From Pseudoneurospora amorphoporcata (lineage: Eukaryota > Ascomycota > Sordariomycetes > Sordariales > Sordariaceae), in NCBI GenBank assembly GCA_033297205.1, contig MU859067.1, positions 248,001 through 312,000 on the forward strand: DNA of 64,000 bases. Direction: 5' to 3'. Position numbers and translations under genes: made by a program. The notes under the pieces are model-generated. The model searched no databases. It had not been told where the DNA came from and worked only from the letters and a program-made list of their open reading frames with translations. Below are positions 56,374 through 64,000 of the stretch, piece after piece (within the stretch, counting starts at the first letter, position 1; every line of letters begins with the position of its first letter).

Positions 56374-58163
56374 ATGAACCTAACGGCAAAGAACGCCAGC
56401 TCGGGCAGCGCTAGAGATCCAGGCACAGACGCGATGCCGTTGTTGTCGACGGCACCGGGCGCTCCAGTGACAGGGCCTCCACAACCTGCCCCCTCGGCGA
56501 TGACGATGGGTGTGCTTCCACTCCACCCGCTTCCACACCTTCCACCCCCATGCCCTGCTGCTGGCAATGGTACCGCGACTTTGTCAGTTGGTGGTACCCT
56601 CAACGGCCAAAGGTCGCTCAGGAGATTGCAATCGGCTCACAGCCTCGGCGCAAAGGCCTCGCCTCAGCCGTCCCTAATTTCCCAGCAGAGGTTGCAGTTG
56701 CAACAGCAGCAGCAACCGTCGCAACACCAACCGCAATCCCAACTGCCTCTTCGACCGCACCAGCAGCTCCCACACCAGCATCGCCTACTCCCAGGCCCTC
56801 CTTCGCCTCCTACTAGACATGCAAGTCTCAACTATCGATCGACACCACAAAGAGGTCGCGCCAACAGTGACGCCCCGCCAGTTCCGATTCCATTAGGCCA
56901 GCAATACAGCACCATGGCAACGGCAAATAGGCGCGCCGGCCGCGGCACTAACTCGTCCACCGCGAGCGCCATGTCCCTCGAAAAGTTGTTGCGCGAAGGC
57001 CCTCCAAACGGTGATGTTGAGGCCGCGCTCGAAAGCACACGACTCAAGATCCTTGATCAAGGCGTCAAATCCGATAGTGATGGCATGGTAAGAGACACAG
57101 CTTCACCCTCACCAATGCGCCCTGCTTTGCGCTCGCAATCGCGCTAACCAGCGATCCCAAACAGTCCTCCCTTCGCATTTACGTATGGCTGATCCTACTC
57201 AACGCCCCCATCATCGAGACCGACACCTACCTTGCGCTCATCCATCGCGGCGCATCTCCTGCCTACTCGAAAATCCGTAATGATACATTCCGCACACTCA
57301 CGACCGATCCTCTCTTCCGGCGCCGCGTTAGCGAGGCCAGCTTGATCCGATTACTTAATGCCGTCGCCTGGAGATTACACGATGCCCGCGGGGACCGAAC
57401 TAGGGACCATAGCATTGCCAGCCTTTCGCGACGCTCAGCACCATCAGACCCAGGGAGTCGTCCGGGAACAAGTGGCCACGACAGTATCACTGGGTCGCCC
57501 GCATCGAAAAGTCGGGCGCGTGCTCTGACCTTGACGACTGAAGGCTCCGAGGCCAGTGGTGTCGCCTCCGAACCGGGTACATATGTACAAGGAATGAACG
57601 TACTGGCCGCGCCGTTCTTGTATGCTGCGCGTAGCGAGGCCGAAGCATTCGTCGCCTTCCACCAGCTTCTCACACAAGAGTTACCCGGCTACATTCGCGG
57701 CGCGATGGACGGAGTGCATAAGGGGCTGGCGCTAGTCGACAAGGTGCTGTCGATCGTGGATCCAAAACTCAGTCTTTACCTGATGTCCAAGAAGCTCTCT
57801 GCCGAGATCTATGCATTCCCCTCTGTACTGACGCTGTGCGCCTGTACGCCGCCTCTGCCCGAGGTTCTACGTCTGTGGGACTTTCTCTTTGCATACGGTC
57901 CGCATCTTAACATTTTGTGCATCGTTGCGCAGCTTATCATGATACGCACCAAGATCATGGAATCGCCTAGGTATGAATCTTTACAATCGATAATTCGTTT
58001 TCCAGAGTTTCAAATGCTGACATGTCGGTCCTTATACAGCCCTAACAAACTCCTCCGATCTTTCCCTGCCCTTCAGGCCGATTTGATCAAGCGGACTACT
58101 CTGACTGTGATACGGATGATACCCGACGATATCTACGCCGAAATAGTTGCTCATGCCAAGTGA
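56374..58163 (+). CDS. bub2: TBC-domain GTPase-activating protein Bub2/Cdc16 of the mitotic-exit/septation network
   Basis: Exons 56374-57087, 57165-57970 and 58040-58163 give about 547 residues. The core starts at MSLEKLLREGPPNGD (residue 200, ATG at 56971), which is where yeast-sized Bub2 would begin. The first 199 residues are Pro/Gln-rich low complexity. The TBC domain has the arginine-finger motif IRNDTFRTL (about 273), the glutamine-finger motif YVQGMNVLAAPFLYAA (about 376), SAEIYAFPSVLTLCACTPPL and RLWDFLFAYG. Bub2 with Bfa1/Byr4 inactivates the Tem1/Spg1 GTPase at the spindle pole and so restrains mitotic exit or septation. An insertion of about 60 residues, rich in Ser and Arg, separates the two fingers. 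Start choice between 56374 and 56971 is open. Confidence 0.9.
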
Positions 58164-59237
58164 TGCGATTACCTGAATTCGATGTGCTTGCAGCTTATTT
58201 CGACGAAAAGGAATCCGGAGAGCGAAAACGGAGGAGGCTCTGAAAGGCACCAAGCGTGGTAGACCTGCACTCGAAGCTGGCTTGCCCATACAACAGGTGG
58301 TCGTGCCATGATACTCTGACGACTACGGGCTGCCTGGAGAACAGCGGGAAAAGCGGTTGTGTCCGTCCCAGATTCGAATATCGCGCCTTGAACTTGCGGG
58401 TCGCAGCGTGCTAGCACAGGCAGTAAATGCCGCGCCGAGGATAGTTGGGCGCACCCGGGGGTGGCTTGTGAATGCGTCGGTTTGCGGATGAAGAGAAATG
58501 GGATTGGAACCCGAAAGGGCGAATTCTGCCCTCGAAAATACAGCAAGGACATCGATTAGGCGCTTCCTCCTTGAGTCGCGAACACCTCGAAGCTGATGAT
58601 GTCTATACTGCTCGAAGTCGCCCCATAGTGTTCCACGTCTCTTTCTCACAGAGTTGTGACCTAGAAACAGGTCTTTACGATACATGGTCTACAGGAGGAA
58701 GGTTGATACATCGGCTAGCTAGAGGTATCCAACCCAGAACGGCTCTTGCTTGCTTCGAGGGAATGATATAACCTTGAGAGATAAGGAACAAGGTGATGGA
58801 ATCTTGATACCGAGGATCCCAAGGCGATACGGAATACGGGACCGCGGGACAGAAAATAAGGGACACGATAACAACTTCCCCAGACCATACTAGTATATAA
58901 TGGTTTAATGCCAAAAGTGGCCATGTGGCTTTAGATAGAAGGTTGATATAATAATTTAAAACCCCATGCCTGTAATGACACATACCAAGCACTGTCTGGA
59001 CTTTGGTTCTTTCATCCCACCTGGGCCTATCATCGTATATAAGAAACCGTACCCATACCATCCGAGGACTAACTTGGACATGCTTCTTCATAATTCAAAA
59101 TTCGACCCCCCTCCTCGTCTGACCTTTTTTTTGGAGCGTCAGCGCATCTTCTCCTACGTGCTACAACAATATCGCACTTGTTTTGTTTCGTATGCTTTGA
59201 TATGTACACTTGAATCTATATACTGCGTAAGCCCGTT

Positions 59238-59268
<31 letters not shown>

Positions 59269-59894
59269 GTACCGCTGCGCCCCCGATGCTGTGATTATGC
59301 ATGAATCCATCCCTATTATTCCGTCACTTTCCATTCGATTTCATAACTTTCCTCTTTAATGTACATGCTTTTACGCTCAGTACCAAGTTACACTAGATAC
59401 GACTCCCTTCATCTACTTATGCTTCGCGTCCTAGCCAAAAGTCACACCATCCTATTCACCAATAGCACCCCGAACTCGAAGATGAAGTGGCGGCGACGCT
59501 AGCGTATCGAGAACCCTCGTCTCGACGCCGGACGGGATGCTTCAAGTACATGCGTGACGGGCAGTCCGACACTGACCGTGGGGCATTCGTGGCGTGATGA
59601 CGGCTAGGCTAGGGGACCTTGGTCACCATTTCAATCGGTGATCAGATGACCGAAGGGGAAGCCTCGTATCGAAACAGTCATGCCGTTGTGGACGCTGGCG
59701 AATGGGTCTATTGCCTGGCCCTCTTCTCGATCGCTGGCTCTATATGTTTCTGAGCTTGGCGTTGGTTGGATAGCGAGAGAATTCAGTGGCGTAGCAATAG
59801 GTAGCTGAAAATCTCCCCGGTCTCGTTCCCAAACGGAAAGGGATTAAAATCCAAAATCGCCCCAAACGAGGCCTTCCATTCCCCAATCTCTAGC
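58164..59894. other. 1.7 kb intergenic region between converging bub2 and PAQR gene
   Basis: No gene recognised. It holds both 3' ends and a 26-A run at 59238-59263. Confidence 0.5.
59238..59263. repeat. Poly-A run of 26 bases
   Basis: Uninterrupted A26 in the gap between two converging genes. Confidence 0.9.
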
Positions 59895-61367
59895 CTAATA
59901 CATAGGGCAAGCGTCCTGTGCGCGCCTGAAGGCAGTCGAGAAGAAATCCTGCATGGCGTTGTAGTGGAACAGAATGCCGCCGAGGACAGCAATGTGCCAG
60001 AGGTTGTGGCTGCCGCCGACGTAATCGAACATGCCGGGGCACCACCTCTCAGGGACCTTGCTGGCGTAGACGAGAGCGCCGAGGAAGTAGACAAAGAGCG
60101 ACTCGAATATGGGCGAGTAGTGCTCCCACACCGACAGGCCGCCGCGGGTGAGCCAAATCTGGAAGATGGGCAGGAAACCGCTGGCAGACAAACCGACATA
60201 GAAGGCCACTCTCACCCAGGCCATATCCTGCCCGTTAAAGCGAGGGTGCCACGGGAGGATGACACCGCCGACACCAAGGATAGCTGTCGCGATCATGTAG
60301 ACCCACCGGCTAACAGGCTCGCAGTAGAAGGCCGTGTATTCGGTGGTGATGATGGAAGCAGCGATGAGAAGCGAGATGCCGGTGTAGTCGACGCAGGCGA
60401 ACATGGAGATCAGGTTGACATCGGCGACGGAGTTCATGGTATGCCAGATGACGCTGCAGGCCAGGCATTGACAAGCCGCGAAGAAGAAGATGGCGGCGAT
60501 GGCGATATCGGTCTTGGTGCTCTGCGAGAAGTTGATGCTGGTGGGGTAGAAGTAGAAAGCGACGGCCAGGACGAGGATAAGACCCAGGGCGTGGGACCAG
60601 ATGTTGATCAGCTCGTTGGAGAATGTGAAAGCGGACCTGATGCAAGCCAGCTTATTCTCGGAAAACCGATAGCCCTTTTGAATGTGGGGGTTGATCCTCC
60701 AGGGGATTGGTAGTTCCTCGTAGCTGATCAAGCCCTTCTCTCTCGCCTGATTAATGGCGCGCTGAATATGATCTTCGAGACTCTCCGCAGCACGCATGGC
60801 CCTCCCAATACCCTCCTCCATAACTCTCTTGCCCTCGCCCATGAGGCTTTCGGCAGCATTGGCCAATCCCTTCTCACGAAGCTTGTTGGCTTGGGTCTCC
60901 AAGTCTTCCAGCATGCCGTCGAGTAGATCGATGCCGACCTTGGCCTTCTCGTTTAGCGACCCGGCGGCGGCCATGGCCTCATGATAGCTCGTCTCCAGAG
61001 TCTCGACAAGAACATGGAGACGTCTGCGTCCGGCACCCATCACTTCCTCCGACACTTGGGAGCATCTTGTTCGTACGGCTTGCAGCGTAGACAGGGCCGC
61101 CTCAATGGAAGAGTCGAGAGTCAGCTCTCCATAGTTCTCCCAGTACTCCAGTCGGTTCTCTAGCTCGGCGAGGAAGGCATCCATCTTGAGAAGCAGGGCT
61201 TCTTCGCCATCCGCGATACTGTGGACAAACGACTTCCGCCGGGCATTGAGCTGGGATTTCCGGCGATTCCGGAGGGCTGGCCTTTCGGGGACATTGGCCG
61301 CCCCCGAGGTCCGGGCCTCGGTATCGTCATCGTGGGCAGCGAAGGAAAAGGGGGAAGCACACTCCAT
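59895..61367 (-). CDS. PAQR-family membrane protein, Izh3-like (adiponectin-receptor/hemolysin III fold)
   Basis: One exon, 490 residues. About 240 N-terminal residues are helical and cytosolic (EALLLKMDAFLAELENRLEY and later repeats of Ala/Glu helices). The membrane half has seven helices and the PAQR metal-site motifs: SVIWHTMNSV after helix 2, the Asp in CVDYTGIS, and the closing SHNLWHIAVLGG with two His. It ends in FRRAQDACPMY. In yeast, the long N-terminal form is Izh3, involved in zinc and sterol-linked signalling at ER or plasma membrane. PAQR proteins are thought to be zinc-dependent ceramidase-like enzymes, but activity here is unproven. It diverges from the Thoc5 gene. Confidence 0.92.
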   Translation of the reverse strand: MECASPFSFAAHDDDTEARTSGAANVPERPALRNRRKSQLNARRKSFVHSIADGEEALLLKMDAFLAELENRLEYWENYGELTLDSSIEAALSTLQAVRTRCSQVSEEVMGAGRRRLHVLVETLETSYHEAMAAAGSLNEKAKVGIDLLDGMLEDLETQANKLREKGLANAAESLMGEGKRVMEEGIGRAMRAAESLEDHIQRAINQAREKGLISYEELPIPWRINPHIQKGYRFSENKLACIRSAFTFSNELINIWSHALGLILVLAVAFYFYPTSINFSQSTKTDIAIAAIFFFAACQCLACSVIWHTMNSVADVNLISMFACVDYTGISLLIAASIITTEYTAFYCEPVSRWVYMIATAILGVGGVILPWHPRFNGQDMAWVRVAFYVGLSASGFLPIFQIWLTRGGLSVWEHYSPIFESLFVYFLGALVYASKVPERWCPGMFDYVGGSHNLWHIAVLGGILFHYNAMQDFFSTAFRRAQDACPMY

Positions 61368-62936
61368 GGTTGTGCAGTTGTTCGGTCGGTAACTCGTTTG
61401 GCAAGAGGCGAGTGTCGTGCGTGGTCTGGTGGTTACCCGAGAAGCAGTGTAATCCAGGCCTGTAATCCGAACAATGGTGGCGTCAACCGGTGAGCCCGCC
61501 TTTCATGTGGTGTGCAGCAAGAAGGATGTCAAGACACGATATCGGAAGTGGAAGCGGGAGTGGTGACACAGGGACGGCGAGGTTTAAAGTCTGCCACAGA
61601 GGTGGGAAGGATGTCGGGACGGGCAGGGGCCCTGGGTTCCGACGGAAGCTTGGCTGTACCGATTGACCACTGGTTTCGCGCGTTTCAGGGGATTGTTCGG
61701 AGGAAACAAAACAATGAATGCCAGAGGGTAAAAGTTTGCGTGGGTCCGCACTGCAGTTGCTCCAACCTGGTCGGTAAATCGGTTTGACTTGCAGATATCT
61801 CGACGCCGGATACTTGTTTGCAAATACTGCCCGTAGCAAGTAACAGCGCAACTTCAAAAAGATTATATACCTTGACAAGGTTGAAAAAGTTCGAGAACAA
61901 TGGAAAACTTATGAAAGGAGACCAGGGTGGAGATCAAGATGGGAAAGTGGTAAGAAACCACAGACACAAGGAGATACCGAATGGAAAGGGTGAAGGGAGA
62001 CAGCCCAGACTCCCAAAAGTTCCAGAGAGAAGTGGAAGGCTTCCACTTTTATTCTCTCATCCTATTAGTCGCCCGCATTGCGCGCCGAGCGTGCCCAGCC
62101 GCCGGCCACTTTTCTTTGCTGGGCGTTGCTGTTTCGATGGGCTAATGAGCCACAACTGCTCCCACCTTCCGCTTCTTTTTCTTTTGCAGGCTGGGGTCCC
62201 TTCTGCCGGCACAGGGCAAGGAAAACGGGGCATGACGAGTGGGAGGCCGGTAAGCTGCCATTCACAGGGCAGTTGCATGTGCGGCCATCATTGCCGTGCA
62301 TTTGGCGGTCATCAGGAACCATTCTTTTCCTGCCCCTGAAGGGGAACGCCCCTACAACCTAGAACCGCCCAGGCCGCCTAAAAACCGCACATGGTTCTAG
62401 CGCAAGCAGGGACGAAAAAAACCTGGCTCCTGGAAAGGGGTTCTTCGTCCCTCCTTGGCCAATGACGTCGCGGGATTGCGGCCCACGCGGCCCTACCACG
62501 CCCCCACTTCTCTAGAGCCCCAAACTGCGCTGTTTCGAGCCTGTGACGCTGATCCACCGAGGTAAACGAAGGAAGTGTCCGCCAAGCCTGTCTTTGTTCA
62601 TGGCCTGCCCTGGGCGAAAATCCCCCAGATCAATACGGCTTCATCCAAGCGACACACCTGCCCCGCGAAATCAGGACTGACAGCGGCTGATCGATCACAC
62701 TGCGACCTCATAACCTCCGCCCGTTAAACTACTCTGGGAAATTGGATTCACCCTTCTCTCGAATATTGTCGTCATTCGGACCTGGGCTATTCACAATCAA
62801 CCCTGGCTTACACACCTCTACGGCAGCTGGCCCTGTTAAGTCGTGTTCTTATCGAGATTCGTGCCATTCACAGCTTTGGCAACTTTGGCCTTGCCGTCAC
62901 AACCGACCGACATCAACCACCATACCGACGATTATC
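61368..62936. promoter_or_regulatory. 1.6 kb divergent region between the PAQR gene and Thoc5
   Basis: No gene supported. It must hold both promoters. A copy of the 14-base core of the 33026-33090 palindrome, CCACGCCCCCACTT, lies at 62496-62509, about 430 bases upstream of the Thoc5 start. Confidence 0.5.
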
Positions 62937-63719
62937 ATGGCTGCCGACGGACCCATCACCGATCCCTTGCTCGTTACGGTTCTTGACACGTCGAGAGCCG
63001 CGCGCGAGCAAGCCGTGGTTCTCATTGATGGCATCCAAGAGGCTCTTGATGCCGCAGGAAACGGGCCTCTGCCTTTGGAAGCCCAGGCGGAAATCTCAAA
63101 GCAACAGAAACTGCTTAACACCAACATCGCCCAACTACGCGGTCTACACCGGTCTGCCCATTTCAAGGCACGTGAGACCAAGGGCCAGACAGCAGAGGCG
63201 CGTCACGAGGTCGACGTGCTCCATCTTCAACTTCAAAACCTCTACTACGAACAAAGACATCTGGAGGGAGAAATCGCAGCCTGCGAGTCCTTTGAGTCGG
63301 TGCCCTCTAACTGTTGTTGGTCGTCTTTCTGCAGAGAGTGATATGCTAACAAAGGTTTCTTTCAGGCATACCTACCAAAAGCTTCCACTGATCCCTGTCG
63401 ATGAATTCCTAGCTCTACATCCCGAACATGCTGATGACGATGAGAACGACCTCATGGTGGCGCGTATCAATCATGAGAGAACCGAGAGAGAGGCCCTTGA
63501 GCAGCAGAGGGTCGAGTTGCAGAAGCGCAAACAGAAACTGATTGCCGAAAACAAAAAGCGACGCGACGATCTGGCCAATCTGGACAAGGATTTGGAGAAG
63601 TTCATCGATGTGAGTAGCTCGAGTCTGGTCCCTTTATGTGGAATCATGACGTGAACGCCTGACTAACCCAAGACTAGGCCGCGAAACCCATCCAAAAGCT
63701 GTTCGAGAAGGTTGTATGA
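62937..63719 (+). CDS. THO complex subunit 5 (Thoc5), fungal short form
   Basis: Exons 62937-63295, 63366-63609 and 63678-63719 give about 214 residues. The first intron has an uncommon GTCGGT donor and a TTTCAG acceptor. The protein is almost wholly helical coiled coil, with SKQQKLLNTNIAQLRGLHR, HLQLQNLYYEQRHLEGEIAA and HTYQKLPLIPVDEFLALHPE, all clear THOC5 landmarks. It ends AKPIQKLFEKVV. The THO complex couples transcription to mRNA export in the nucleus. Animal THOC5 is much longer; the fungal form keeps only the coiled-coil N-terminal part. The upstream open frame beyond the ATG is leader sequence. Confidence 0.9.
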
Positions 63720-64000
63720 GGCGGCAATCCTTCATGCATCATACCTCACAGTTAATGCACCGCCAAGCGTGAAAACAACTATAGGCAGCATAGACTTGTG
63801 GCTTGCTCACTGGGTGTGTTCTCGCGAGTCATATGATGTGCGTGCCACGCCCGAGGTTTACATCGGCACTGATGCCTCCAAAGCAGCTAAAGACCGCCTA
63901 AAACAGACGCCTATCCCACGACGGCTATCCGGTATTGCGCGGCCTGCGAGGTCTGGTACTCAAAATATGAGCCGCATATCTCAGCGCCACCAGCCTTGCT
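63720..64000. other. Right-edge intergenic DNA
   Basis: 281 bases with no gene seen. CGTGCCACGCCC at 63841-63852 matches 12 bases of the palindrome arm at 33029-33040. Confidence 0.5.

Overview
The window is nuclear DNA of a filamentous ascomycete, most likely a sordariomycete close to Neurospora, Sordaria or Chaetomium. The evidence is short introns (about 50-120 nt) with GTATGT/GTAAGT donors and CTAAC-type branch points, one gene per roughly 3.5 kb, C-ending codons, intron-bearing tRNA genes, and a Sordariales-type vacuolar HMT1 transporter, DUF7707 surface protein and PX adaptor. Eighteen protein genes look intact after I joined exons by hand, one is apparently broken, and there are two tRNA genes. 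No transposon, RIP-like AT-rich block, CRISPR array or secondary-metabolite cluster is visible. All coordinates come from reading the sequence; no database search was possible.

Layout, left half. A Ypt35-like PX protein (882-1915) is followed by a long gene-poor stretch, a GPI-anchored DUF7707 protein (5196-5942), a choline/ethanolamine phosphotransferase (7940-9405), glutaminyl cyclase (10494-11910), the oligosaccharyltransferase subunit Swp1 (12315-13385), a Ppc89/Cep57-type spindle-pole protein (14906-18343), the exon-junction protein Y14 (19256-19855) and an IQ-motif protein (21109-23157). On the minus strand follow a damaged short-chain dehydrogenase (23247-24237), an intron-containing tRNA-Phe and the six-exon HMT1-type ABC transporter (25594-29068).

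Layout, right half. A gene-poor 4.7 kb stretch holds tRNA-Ala(TGC), a perfect 23-bp inverted repeat and one coding-like fragment. Then comes a block rich in mitochondrial genes: tim44 (minus) divergent from mitoribosomal uS11m, the Rieske-assembly AAA protein Bcs1, the EJC-recycling factor PYM (minus) and the bc1 subunit Qcr9. The large N-recognin Ubr1 (43080-49612) converges on a SulP sulfate permease (minus, 50385-53209). Bub2/Cdc16 (56374-58163) converges on a PAQR/Izh3-type receptor (minus, 59895-61367), and the THO subunit Thoc5 (62937-63719) closes the window.

Functional links. Bcs1 and Qcr9 both serve respiratory complex III and flank PYM. PYM and Y14 act on the same exon-junction complex and lie 20 kb apart. 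Points most worth a second look are a PAM2-like motif in the cytosolic tail of the HMT1 transporter, the two independent lesions in the dehydrogenase, the GGGCGTGGC-type inverted repeat with dispersed relatives, and the unassigned coding-like exon upstream of hmt1.
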